NCBI GenBank assembly: GCA_964508135.1
Contig: CAZDSU010000026.1
Coordinates: 15,275 to 79,274, forward strand
Direction of reading: 5' to 3'
Source of the DNA: UBA6168 sp964508135
GTDB lineage: Bacteria > Bacteroidota > Bacteroidia > Chitinophagales > Saprospiraceae
DNA: 64,000 bases
Notes under the pieces: generated by a model
What the model saw: only the letters and a program-made list of their open reading frames with translations
Databases searched by the model: none
What the model was told of the DNA's origin: nothing
In this document: positions 38,901 through 47,800 of the stretch, piece by piece
Position numbering within the stretch: position 1 is the first letter of the stretch
Layout: each line of letters opens with the position of its first letter
Made by a program: the position numbers and the translations under genes

Positions 38901-41900
38901 CTTATGACCCTGTTTCGGGGGTATGGTTTGTTCCTGCGATAGCAGTCAACCAAACCAGGACGCTGACCATTACGGCTAAAATCCTGAATAATGCACAATT
39001 GAAAAACATCACGGAGGTCATCGCTGCCGACCAGGTGGACGTGGACTCCAGGCCCAACAACGACGACGGCGACCAGAGCGAGGACGACGAAGACGCCGCC
39101 ACGCCCGTGCTGGGGGAGATTTGTACCAATGGTGTTGACGACGACGGCGACGGGCTGGTGGATTGTGCCGATTCCGGCTGCGGTGGTGCTCCGGCGGTAA
39201 ATGCGGGCGGCAATGGGACGATTTGTACGGGCGGCAGTTTTACCCTCAATGCTACTGCAAATGGCAGTGGAGATGGTTGTTTCAAAGTGGAGCCGCCAGC
39301 CAGCGGCTCCATGAACGGCATCACCTACATAGTCAACGGTGATCATTTGACGGTCGCCGGCACAGGTATCGTTTCTGTGGAGGTTAAAGGTGGAACGGAG
39401 TCTGTTATTTACACCACTCCGCCCTTCACAAATCTGACAGCACCTATCAACCCGGACAATGGCCAGCCATATGGTATCAGCCACTTCACTATCTGTACAA
39501 GCGGCGGCGGTGCCGGCGGAACCAGTCCGTACACTTTTACCTGGAACAATGGCCTGGGAAGCGGTGCCAGCAAAACCGTCACTCCTGCAGCAACGACCAT
39601 TTACATCGTAACGGTCACATCAGCCACCGGATGTACTTCCACCGGCCAGGCAATGGTGACCGTGGTAGCCGACCCAGCCATCACGGCACAACCAACAAGT
39701 ATTACCCTGTGCAGCAATAGTGCGCATACCTTGAGCGTGACGGCCACGGGCGGCACGCCTTCACTGGCTTACCAATGGGAAGTCAGCCCGAACGGCAGTG
39801 GCTCTTGGTCTGCCATCGGCGGGGCTACATCGAGCAGTTACACGACCCCGGTATTGGCCGCTACGAGCTATTATCGGGTGCTGGTGAGCGCTGCTGGCAG
39901 TGGCTGCGGGAGTGTTACCTCCTCAGTCGCCACGGTGACAGTAGGCACGGTGACTGCGAACGCAGGCGCTGATGTAACCCTTTGCGGGGGTCTTTCAACC
40001 ACACTGACCGCCACTGGCGGCAACAGTTACAATTGGTCGAATGGCCTTGGCAGCGGCGCCTCCAAAGCCGTCACGCCAGCCAGCACGACTACCTACACGG
40101 TGACAGTCACCAATGCGAGCGGCTGCACCGGCACCGACCAGGTCGTGGTGACGGTAAATGCCAGCCCAACGGCCAGCGTAACCCCCAACCAGACCATTTG
40201 CAGTGGCACTATCACGACGCTAACAGTTACCGCCAGTGGCGGTATTTCGCCTTTTATCTATGCCTGGAGCAACGGCCTAGGGGCCGGTGCTTCGAAGACG
40301 GTCACGCCTGCTTCGAGCACTACCTATACGGTGACCGTAACGGGCAGCAACGGCTGTACCTCCACTGTGCAAACGAGCGTGGGCGTGAACGCCACTCCAA
40401 CCGCCAACGCTGGCGCTGATGCGACGATTTGCAATGGTGTATCCACAACGTTGACTGCAAGTGGTTCAGGTGCCCCAAGCCCATATACCTACCTTTGGAG
40501 CAATGGTGCTTTAACCGCTTCGCAATCCGTCAGCCCAGCCGCCACTACCACTTACACGGTGTCGGTGACGAGTGCCAATGGCTGTTTTGCTACCGACCAA
40601 AAGGTCGTATTAGTGCTGCCCTGCATTGAAATATGCAACAACGGACTCGACGACGACGGCGATGGCCTGGCCGACTGTGCCGACTCGGATTGTGGGCCTT
40701 CGGCCAATGCGGGCACGGATATTTCTATTTGCCCCGGCAACACAGCACTCCTTAGCGTGGGCGTGACCGGTGGCAGTGCCCCATACATCTACACCTGGAA
40801 CAACGGCATTGGCACTGGCGCCATAAAAACGGTAACGCCATTGGTATCCACCACTTACACCGTGACGGTGACCTCGGCCTCGGGCTGTACCACCACCGAC
40901 CAAGTGGTGGTAACGGTAAATACCTGCACGGAAGACTGCACCAACGGCATTGACGACGACGGCGATGGCCTCGTGGACTGTGACGACCCGGACTGCTCGG
41001 GCATAACTGCCCCGGTGTTGGTGGACGACGCTTACACGACTTGCCCCGGCATGGTTTATTCCAACCGGGTAACCTACAACGATGGAAACCTGAACAACCC
41101 AGCCTTCAGTATTTCGGTGGAGCCGCAACATGGCGTCGTCTCCATTGATTGGACGGGCAAGTTCATTTACACGCCAAATTCGTTTGAATGCGTGACGGAC
41201 CAGTTCACCTATCAGGTTTGCAACCAAAGCTCCGGCTGCTGCGATGAGGCGGTTGTCACCATCATAATGGGCGACAATACGTTGCCCATATTGACCAACG
41301 TTCCGGCTGACCTCAGCATCAGTTGCGATGATGCGGTGCCGGCGGCCCAAGTGGTCACTGCGTTTGACCAATGCCCCGGCATTTACATGGACTACGATGA
41401 AACATCCAGTCAGAACTATGTGGGAGCCTGCGGCTCTTTCACGATAACGAGGACATGGACGGCCACGGATTTTTGTGGGAACACGGTTTCCGACGACCAA
41501 AAAATCACCGTGCTGGACCAAACAAAACCCGAAATATTCCAGGTTTACACCATGGATGGTGGGGCAAAAATGGTAGCTGGGTTTGCGGAGCGTGTGACCC
41601 ACGAATGGAAGTATGTGCGATTCCCGATAACTTTCCATACGGCCCCAGTGGTGCTTGCCACCATCAGTACAAATGCGGACGCCATACCAGTCGTGGTCAA
41701 TGTTCGGAACGCCACCTTGCAGGGCTTTGAAATGCGCCTGAGGGAAGAGGAGGCACAAGACGGAATCCACGGCCTTGAAAAAGTGTCGTGGGTGGCTATA
41801 GAGCCAAGCACCCAAAACGGCAACCTGAAATGGGAGGCGGGCACTTTTGCCAATGTCAACCAGAACCTGGACGCCCTTGCGTTTAGCCAAAACTATGATT

Positions 41901-44317
41901 CGGCCCCAATATTCCTTTCTTCCTTTATGACGAGCAGCCAAGCCGACCCGGCCACGCTGCGCCATACCAACCTGTCGGGAACGGGCGTGGAACTGTTCGC
42001 TCAGGAGGAACAATCGGCTGATGCCGAGGTGGGCAGGCTAAACGAAAACATCGGTTACTTGGCCATCAACGAAAACGAAGCTTTGGTGGACAATGATGGA
42101 AATGTATTTGGTGAAACAGGCAAACTGAACATCACCAATGCTTGGGCAACCGTGAACTTGTCTCAAAAGTACACGAAACCGGTGGTCATCATTGGTGGCT
42201 TGACCAACCTGGACGGCGAACCTGTGACCATCAGTGTCAGAAATGTTGCCAGCAACAAATTAGAGGTGCGGCTCAAAGAATGGAACTACCTGGACGGTAG
42301 CCACCCAGCCGAGGGCGTATCCTGGATGGTAGTGGAGGGCAGCGTGTCGGCCAACCGGAGCTTCTATTGCAGTGGAGATGCTGCCTTGCTAAAGCCCAAT
42401 ATCAATGTCTTCGCGGTGGACAACTGCGATGACCTGGTGGCTTTTGGCATGAATGAATCCTCGGGGCAGGAAGCATCAGGGCTTGTGAGCAGCCTTACCT
42501 GGACTGCCATTGACGACTGCGGCAACACGACCCTCATCAGCCGCAATGATACTTGTCAAGTGGCAGCTGTGCAGGTGAAAGCCATGCTGTTCGGTGCCAT
42601 GGTCAATAATGGAGGCGGGAACCTCATGCGCGACAACCTGCGCACCCAGGACCTTGTTCCGTTGTTGGAGCCATATTCCGAGATGCCTAATTATCCATAC
42701 GTCGAGAACTTGCATCCTACGGTTACCATTTGCCACAATTCAGGTCAGGCAGACCAGGAAACATTGACCATTCCTGCCTCGGAATTGCAGGCACACCTCG
42801 ACCTTGGTGACATCGTGGGAGCATGCGTAACGTTACCTTACACCTTGCCGCCAGCTGCCGCCGCCGCCACGTATCGCACCATTGCCGATGGCGTATGGAC
42901 CGATGCGGCTACCTGGCAATCGGGCAGCATCCCCCCGGTGGGCAATGTCAGCAACAAGCAAATAAGCATCGAGCACCATGTCACGTTGCCAACCGGTGAC
43001 CTGAATTTGCAAAACGGAACGAAGCTATGGGTCACCAATGGCGGCCTTACCGTCAGCAATGGGAACGTGAAATTGCAGGCATCTTCTTTTCTGGCCAACA
43101 ATTCAGCCATTGATGTGACCAACGGCTTCTTCTATACCTGGACTGGCCAGTGCAGGGTAGAAATGAAGGACTGCATCGTGTATGTGGGCGACAAATTCTC
43201 CCATGAAAGCGGTACAAGTAGGCTTGAAAACGTATGCCTCGAAGTTAGAAACGACATGACTTGCAGCTACGCTTCAGTCAATGACACATTGATAAATGTT
43301 ACGGCCACAGTAGGGGGTGCATTTCGGAATTACAACAGTGGGAAGATTTACATATCCAACAGCAGTTTCAGGTTGACCAATGGAGATTTCAGCAATGAGG
43401 TATCCAGTACAATCTCAGGAAATGGCTTGGTTCTTTTGCTGGAGAACGGCAACGTTTCGAACTTGGGAACCTGGACTGTGGCTGTCAGCCAATACTGCAT
43501 TTCAGGCATCCAAACCATCCCTGTCCCGTACCTGCCCGCCTTAGCTAATTGTGCCAATATTACCTACTTGTTTGCATCCTGCAAGGCAGGCGAAAGCAAT
43601 GCTGTTGGTAGCAGTGGCAGCAGCGGTGGCAGCAATAATGGAGGCAGTGGAGATGCGGCATTCAGCGCCAGTATCGGCGTAATGGAACCTACTATGCTGG
43701 ATGTTGCGGGCGAGCAGGCCATCGTGGACTGGCTCTTGCTGGAATTGAGAAACTATGAAAACGAAGCTGACGTATTGGGTTATGCGACTGTTGTGATGAA
43801 GCGAAACGGCGAAGTTGTTTCCGAAAATGGCGATTCCATTATCGTGTTCACAGGGTTGCCCGAAGGTGACTACTACGTGGCCATCAGGCACCGGAACCAC
43901 TTGGGACAAATGACCGATACGCCTGTTTTCTTGTCGGTGATTGACCCGCCTTTCGTGGATTTCACAAATATTGACATGCCAATCAGGGGGGGCAACGGTG
44001 CCGGAAGGGTAAACAGCTATGGCAAGCGTACCCTATGGGGCGGCGACTACAACGGTGATGGCAAGATAATATACCAAGGGCCATACAATGATGTGTTTAA
44101 CCTGTTTTCGAGGGTAGTTGGTGATGTAAATAATTCAACCAATTTGGCCAACTTCATCGTACCGGGCTACGAGATGCAGGATTTCAACTTGGATGGCAAG
44201 GTGATTTACCAAGGCCCTAATAATGACCGTTCGCATTTGCTGATACATTCGATACTGGCACATGCGGGCAACGGCTCCTTGTTGGCCAACTATATTGTAC
44301 TGGATTTTATACCTTGA
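32948..44317 (+). CDS. Giant multidomain surface adhesin, 3789 aa
   Basis: The start is set at ATG 32948 (MSKFSYTLVLSLSFVLLSF), which gives a signal peptide; in-frame Met codons exist upstream from 32801, so this choice is moderately certain. After a NNIDDDGDGLIDANDPDC spacer comes an uncharacterised domain of about 350 residues (33250-34300; HNIPIIWSIN, GGPFIIS, VFLMPHSEP). Then follow PKD- and cadherin-like domains, two copies of a beta module with VLDLGYNVPVGDTIWLHIGS-type sequence (34870-35345, 36660-37090), an SdrD-B-like unit, and a DNRLRE-like module shared with the 602 gene (37100-37665). Three cadherin-like domains, a DUF11-like domain (LELTKTVNPSSTQIG), PKD/Ig repeats with NGxDDDGDGLxDC spacers, an HYR-like domain and H-type-lectin-like repeats (41530-42350) follow. 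The C-terminal module is split by an insertion of about 315 residues and ends in two dockerin-like loops (DYNGDGKIIYQGP, DFNLDGKVIYQGP). No T9SS tail is seen. Adhesion is inferred. Confidence 0.87.
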   Translation: MSKFSYTLVLSLSFVLLSFTIEESSLLKVPSAQTNQGLAAQYFFQLKGNVRNLLIANLDLPGVCESPSPPPSFVFATEICNNNIDDDGDGLIDANDPDCGADIMQAVPVGSFIINMSVQPQTAANAIKPYGLVWYLLHEHNIPIIWSINSTKPKDGVDFTYDGVDYRGGPFIISAEYRTPEVDALIAAWQAQGVVGVTTTSDVTVPVNRVLNYSMNWTLNTDNGQIAQAYLDRAGIPETAYNWTLPQDLDCCTDVFLMPHSEPVWATHNRLLSWNASPALGGCAGSLWAGCKAGSSVENIVNPANPAQRLNFLMLNPVAPATTPAVEAGDHDDGTLPYSYGFPTHPVMQFLGTLDGAQENGAEQIYLPTNGWRPTTFVGAWDADHPDVPSLSPGKAAKLAFGPAFGDATRGYIMYQTGHRQDRDDNPENIASQRAFFNFSFLAVGQKAIHATATIPDIMESGTDYPLSATASGGSGAYHFHWETDCGGSFSNPYSATTTYSPPDVLTTSECYIKVMVTDDCGTRVGFQNVFISMRPRPAPPVAVDDYEETLPGSPVTVNALVNDSDPNMDPLTLTSLLGPTNTGNGVFANNGDGTVTYTPDFDFVGIDQIRYSICDNTPPAKGGSLCDTATIFITVDWSDANGCYPNQYYGIAAQGNATTVLAQNSISNPTQALGAPVLVAGNGNYYAKIDNNTDYLVLDLGYNVPVGDTIWLHIGSDDGASATLNVQGTLSSSNYINGNGFYDLKSYTTIKDLNNAAPQEDIVAYVPATGAVRKLRFTRATGANKPCVNAVHYVDLNCLSAVPVANDDAVTICEDHSTYIDVLFNDSDPQDLPLSVSILSQPLHGEISLQQDRTFKYQPDHDYSGTDNFNYQICNSKGLCDQAVVSITITDDGCLAGQTTQFGGSSHSVADNFPANAYTNNTGSQNWSNIWTEEGDDGLAGSGDIRATGGLVECAVDGSFAIYRGANLSSTNSAILSFTVNDHNLNGDDVYAVEFSNNGGTSYSILKLFNDSSPASSAESFDLKASFGTLGSDARVRFRRHSGSGGEKFKFDNVQIQYELAGCFGPCVPIPTYPPDAINDYGLTYINTPISIAVQSNDVDPSSLGLTTFLGVSNPPDNGSIELVGKQIKYTPNTGFIGQDVFNYKICNPYGCDSALVTVDVLCVNPEDGRAIQGMVFDDLNMNGALNNGDAGVANIRVRLFKDLNANGVVNPGESKLDSALTDAYGNYVFKLGNGVVVNSSSVTNYATSATGSVNNDYPLSYATGAPNGNFVKMGSSDYVVLGFANTIPFGTNVTINLASDKSSGSASISGSPDGITFSNAVTWSPGYSNDQGNPPPASAFLAFNYQVTATNGIKYVKIARTGNNIYADAAAYKQIVQTGGESSVSLTRIVNSSTDDAEEEGPDGSNLGPGGMYLTSSDLEMTQDIQTPSSGNQKIGLRFNTINIPQGATIKEATLSFRAVQADSPNSNNGPTALTIKGQATDNAPTFTTSVNNISNRALTTASTLWNPSVWLSNQTYTTPDIKAVVQEIVNRPSWADGNSMVFVISGSGSRSADSFNGSPSGAPVLKITYTTGSGADNGHFVIQLSTASLPPNSTLTTDNIETAVVLNNGDVDCSNNFGLINHRPPIANPDTAYVSAGTTVVINNTINDYDPEGTPLTMTFLTNPPFGTAVNLGNGTLKFTSNNGFTGWQTFLYKVCDQGTPTLCDTTTVSVLVSPLINNRPVAQDDYDTIVVNIHVETDVLDNDFDQENDNLTTTLTPGIQQPANGTVTVVNGKIVEYMPNPGFTGNDVYQYIVCDNRSPSLCDTARVFIHVKNQPPDARWDYAETQMNIAKAISVLVNDIEPDGHAIILMSTGTNATPSNGLTVKGGTVSVSTNGTAGNYADDFINYTPPAGFICLDTFQYRVRDSGTPNMYDITYVVVRVSGLIDLELTKTVNPSSTQIGQNVTFTLTLLNKGPAPATTVLTKDKLTSSYQYVSDNGAGAYDPVSGVWFVPAIAVNQTRTLTITAKILNNAQLKNITEVIAADQVDVDSRPNNDDGDQSEDDEDAATPVLGEICTNGVDDDGDGLVDCADSGCGGAPAVNAGGNGTICTGGSFTLNATANGSGDGCFKVEPPASGSMNGITYIVNGDHLTVAGTGIVSVEVKGGTESVIYTTPPFTNLTAPINPDNGQPYGISHFTICTSGGGAGGTSPYTFTWNNGLGSGASKTVTPAATTIYIVTVTSATGCTSTGQAMVTVVADPAITAQPTSITLCSNSAHTLSVTATGGTPSLAYQWEVSPNGSGSWSAIGGATSSSYTTPVLAATSYYRVLVSAAGSGCGSVTSSVATVTVGTVTANAGADVTLCGGLSTTLTATGGNSYNWSNGLGSGASKAVTPASTTTYTVTVTNASGCTGTDQVVVTVNASPTASVTPNQTICSGTITTLTVTASGGISPFIYAWSNGLGAGASKTVTPASSTTYTVTVTGSNGCTSTVQTSVGVNATPTANAGADATICNGVSTTLTASGSGAPSPYTYLWSNGALTASQSVSPAATTTYTVSVTSANGCFATDQKVVLVLPCIEICNNGLDDDGDGLADCADSDCGPSANAGTDISICPGNTALLSVGVTGGSAPYIYTWNNGIGTGAIKTVTPLVSTTYTVTVTSASGCTTTDQVVVTVNTCTEDCTNGIDDDGDGLVDCDDPDCSGITAPVLVDDAYTTCPGMVYSNRVTYNDGNLNNPAFSISVEPQHGVVSIDWTGKFIYTPNSFECVTDQFTYQVCNQSSGCCDEAVVTIIMGDNTLPILTNVPADLSISCDDAVPAAQVVTAFDQCPGIYMDYDETSSQNYVGACGSFTITRTWTATDFCGNTVSDDQKITVLDQTKPEIFQVYTMDGGAKMVAGFAERVTHEWKYVRFPITFHTAPVVLATISTNADAIPVVVNVRNATLQGFEMRLREEEAQDGIHGLEKVSWVAIEPSTQNGNLKWEAGTFANVNQNLDALAFSQNYDSAPIFLSSFMTSSQADPATLRHTNLSGTGVELFAQEEQSADAEVGRLNENIGYLAINENEALVDNDGNVFGETGKLNITNAWATVNLSQKYTKPVVIIGGLTNLDGEPVTISVRNVASNKLEVRLKEWNYLDGSHPAEGVSWMVVEGSVSANRSFYCSGDAALLKPNINVFAVDNCDDLVAFGMNESSGQEASGLVSSLTWTAIDDCGNTTLISRNDTCQVAAVQVKAMLFGAMVNNGGGNLMRDNLRTQDLVPLLEPYSEMPNYPYVENLHPTVTICHNSGQADQETLTIPASELQAHLDLGDIVGACVTLPYTLPPAAAAATYRTIADGVWTDAATWQSGSIPPVGNVSNKQISIEHHVTLPTGDLNLQNGTKLWVTNGGLTVSNGNVKLQASSFLANNSAIDVTNGFFYTWTGQCRVEMKDCIVYVGDKFSHESGTSRLENVCLEVRNDMTCSYASVNDTLINVTATVGGAFRNYNSGKIYISNSSFRLTNGDFSNEVSSTISGNGLVLLLENGNVSNLGTWTVAVSQYCISGIQTIPVPYLPALANCANITYLFASCKAGESNAVGSSGSSGGSNNGGSGDAAFSASIGVMEPTMLDVAGEQAIVDWLLLELRNYENEADVLGYATVVMKRNGEVVSENGDSIIVFTGLPEGDYYVAIRHRNHLGQMTDTPVFLSVIDPPFVDFTNIDMPIRGGNGAGRVNSYGKRTLWGGDYNGDGKIIYQGPYNDVFNLFSRVVGDVNNSTNLANFIVPGYEMQDFNLDGKVIYQGPNNDRSHLLIHSILAHAGNGSLLANYIVLDFIP

Positions 44318-44824
44318 TTTTGAATGATTGTTTGATTGCTGGATTGTTTGATTGTTTTAATCGACAATTAATCAATCCAACAATCAATCAAACGATAAAC
44401 CATATTACTGGACATTTTTGAAAACAGCGTTTAAAGCAAGGGGGTTTGGGGGCGGCGCAGCCGCCCCCAACTACCTCTCACGTTTCGCCGCCGCCGGAGG
44501 CGGCGGCGAAACGGAGGGTGAATTGAGAGCGGCGCAGCCCCCAAACCCTCTTGCTTTAAAATGTCCAGTAGTAAACCGATTAACCCCACCCCCATTTAAC
44601 ATTTAAATGAATTAACCAACTTCTTTGTCTCACCACTAACACTTAGTCTCACGCACATCAACTGCGGATTTTCAGCAGTTAAACCACTTTATTTTACTGG
44701 CCCACAACCAGCATACGCTTTTGCGTCATTGTCATTGATAAATTTCGTGACAGCGCTTTATGAACATGGACAATTGGTATTCAACAGATTTTCGGAACAA
44801 CAAACACTTTATAAATGTGTAGAA
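44318..44824. other. 507-base intergenic region with AT-rich and GC-rich inverted repeats
   Basis: At 44325-44399 multiple GATTG/CAATC pentamers form an AT-rich inverted repeat just past the stop, a possible 3' end structure without a T-run. The palindromic element at 44405-44574 follows, then about 250 bases of leader with no clear promoter box. The open frame at 44418-44606 lies almost wholly within the palindrome and is not a credible gene. Confidence 0.6.
44405..44574. repeat. 170-bp palindromic element with GC-rich hairpin centre
   Basis: Outer arms TACTGGACATTT (44406-44417) and AAATGTCCAGTA (44559-44570) are perfect inverted repeats. A second arm pair at 44431-44452 and 44538-44559 (TTAAAGCAAG(G/A)GGGTTTGGGGG type) matches with one mismatch. 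GTTTCGCCGCCGCC (44482-44495) pairs perfectly with 44499-44512 around GGA. A sub-hairpin GGGGGCGGC/GCCGCCCCC lies at 44448-44468. The local base composition differs sharply from the flanks. This is consistent with an inserted non-autonomous fold-back element. Confidence 0.87.
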
Positions 44825-47800
44825 ATGAGACTAACGCTAAATCCAAAATTATGCGGAGTGACGACGCTTTTACTAACGCTAATCCTTCACTTGCCAGCAA
44901 TGGCCAACAGCCCAGTTGGGCACTCGTTCAGAAAAACACTGCCTGGCATGGCAGCACAAAAAATGAACTTGCTGAGGGCAAGCACCAGCCAACAAATTTC
45001 AAGGAAATTTCACTTATCCTCACCTTTTGCGACCACATGGCTGGCCGGATTTGATGCGCCTTCTTGGGTGCCGGAAAACTGCTCAAATGGCATTGATGAT
45101 GACGGAGATAGCTTCATTGACGGTGCCGACCCTGACTGCGGTTGCCTGCAAACCATCATGATGGTGGCCAGGGACAATGGCCAGATTTTGAGCGTAAACC
45201 TCTCTACAGGGGGCACCAGCAGCGTCGCCACTTCTTCGCCTTATGTCACTGGCAACTTGAATGCCCTTGCGGCCAATGCCGACGACAATCTCGTCTATTA
45301 TTGCAGTGGCAGAAAAGTTTACTATTGGGTGCCTTCAACCGGTACGCACGGGCAGGTTACTGATTTGACGGGATATATCGGCAGCAATGAGTCACTGAGC
45401 AGTGGTGGCGGTGAGTATTATAACGGGCACATATACCTTGGGACGGAGGCAGGAAATCCAGGCACTTCTCCCAAAATATGGCGTTTGCCACTCGCTGCCG
45501 ATGGGAAGTCGGCTTCCGGCGCTCCAGTAAATTTGAACGTGCCCATTCCAACCCAACTATCTTGGGGCGATATGATAGCAACCGCAGAGGGTGGCCAAAC
45601 CGTTATTTATGGTATGGCAGCAGCCAGCAAGAGCTTTTTCTTTAAATACAATGTCAATACTGCTCAATATACGCTCATAAGAAATGACTTGCCCACAGAA
45701 ATGCAAATCGGAGTGGATATAAATGGGGATGCATGGGCAGGGAGTTTGTCAAGTGGCATTGTTCAAAAGATAAACCGGACAACCGGCTATTTCTATGGGA
45801 GTATTATTAATTTTGGTGGAAAAATATGGGATTTAACTGGGCCGATTAACTGCCCACAAGCTTTGGAAATTTGTGGAAATGGCTTTGATGACGACAATGA
45901 TGGGTACACCGATAACCAAGACCAAGACTGTCTTTGCCCATCAATAACACCCATTGACGCTGCCACCCGCACAATATGCGAAGGCGAAATGGTGACGTTC
46001 AACGTAAATACCAATGCACCAAACCCACCATATTCTTATATCGAATATTACAGGTTCAATGCGGCGCAGACAAACCCATATTTGTCAACCGACGCCAAAA
46101 CATGGCTTGGTGAATTTGCCAATACCAATGGGAGTGGGGTGGTGTCATCCAATAATTTTCCAAATAGCACTTTAACCAACCAGACCTACTATGTTTATGG
46201 TTGTGTAAAACCAGCGCCGCAATTTCCGGCAAGCTGTGCGCCATTGGTCGCATATACGATAGTCGTAAAACCAGCGGCCACACTCAATGCGGGGTCGGAT
46301 ATTGCCATTTGCTCGGGAACGAGTGCCACCCTCACCGCACTTGCATCCAATGCTCCCGCCCCGTTGACATATACTTGGAGCAACGGCCTCGGCACAGGTG
46401 CTTCCAAAACCGTTACGCCAATAATAAACACGACCTATATCGTGACGGTAACGGCTGGAAACGGTTGCACCACTACCGATGACGTGGCGGTTAATATAAA
46501 CCCTACGCCAAGCGTAAACGCTGGGGCGGATGTCTCCATTTGCACTTCCGGGAGCACAACGCTTACTGCCGTTGGCAGCAATGGTGTTGGCCCATTCACC
46601 TATAATTGGAGCCACGGCTTGGGAACCGGTGCCGTGAAGACCGTCAGCCCCAATAGCACCACTACTTACACCGTAACCATTACTGGCGGAAATGGCTGTA
46701 TTTCCACCGATCAAGTGAAGGTCACGGTGGCCAGTTGTGTTGAAAACTGCGCCAACGGAATTGATGATGACGGCGATGGCCTTATTGATTGCGCCGACTC
46801 ATCCTGCGGCATCATCATCGAGTCAGACACTTATTTCAGCATTTGCTCCGGCGACCAAGTGACGTTCACTGTTACCGCTTCGGGCGGCAGTGGGGTGTAT
46901 GCTTATGCTTGGAACAATGGCTTGGGAACGGGCCAGACCAAGACGGTTTCACCGCTTGTCACAACGAATTATACCGTTACGGTTACGCCTACCGTGGGAT
47001 GTACGGGAACCAGGAGCATCCAAGTGGTGGTGACAAATTGCCCGGAAGATTGCTCAAATGGCATAGACGACGATTTTGATGGGTTGATTGACTGTGAAGA
47101 CCCAGATTGCGCTTTGGTTGGCGCTCCGCAATTGGCGAACGACAGCTACACGACCTGCCCCGGCACGGTTTACATTGACCGGGTAATCTACAACGACGGC
47201 AACCTGCAAGACCCTGTTTTCAGCATTTTTTCAATGCCTGCTCAAGGCAGTGTCGTCATTGACGGTACCGGGAAGTTTACCTACACCCCAACTGGACAGT
47301 ACTGCGGCATGGACGCCTTTGTTTACCAGGTTTGCAACCAGGCAACGGGCTGCTGCGGCCAAGCCACTGTGACCATTTTGTTCGGAGACATGCAGGCACC
47401 AGTCATGTTGAACCTGCCTGCCGACCTGACCATCAGTTGTGACGATGAAGTGCCATCGCCAACCCAGGTCTTTGCGCACGATTTATGTCCGGGTATTTAC
47501 ATGGCATTCGAAGAAACCACCAACCAGCATGTCAATGGGGCCTGCGAGTCATTCAGCATCACGAGGACATGGACGGCCACCGACCTTTGTGGCAACTCGA
47601 CAATTGGTGACCAAATCATCACCGTCGAGGACTTGACTGGCCCTGAAATTCAGCGGCTCTACACCTTGTCCAATGGAAAAAAACTGATTTCTGGTAATGC
47701 GGCACTGACTTCCGAGCGCTGGAAATACGTGTCGTTTCCGATAAACTTCGGCACCGTTCCCGTGGTATTCTCCCAACTGACTTCCGAAGTCGAAACCCAG

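Noticed and set aside
40610..42013. 467-codon open frame on the minus strand
   Set aside because: Antisense to PKD and lectin-like coding sequence with strong + strand protein homology; no recognisable features.
44418..44606. 62-codon open frame on the + strand
   Set aside because: Lies almost wholly within the GC-rich palindrome; Ala/Gly-rich translation reflects the inverted repeat.
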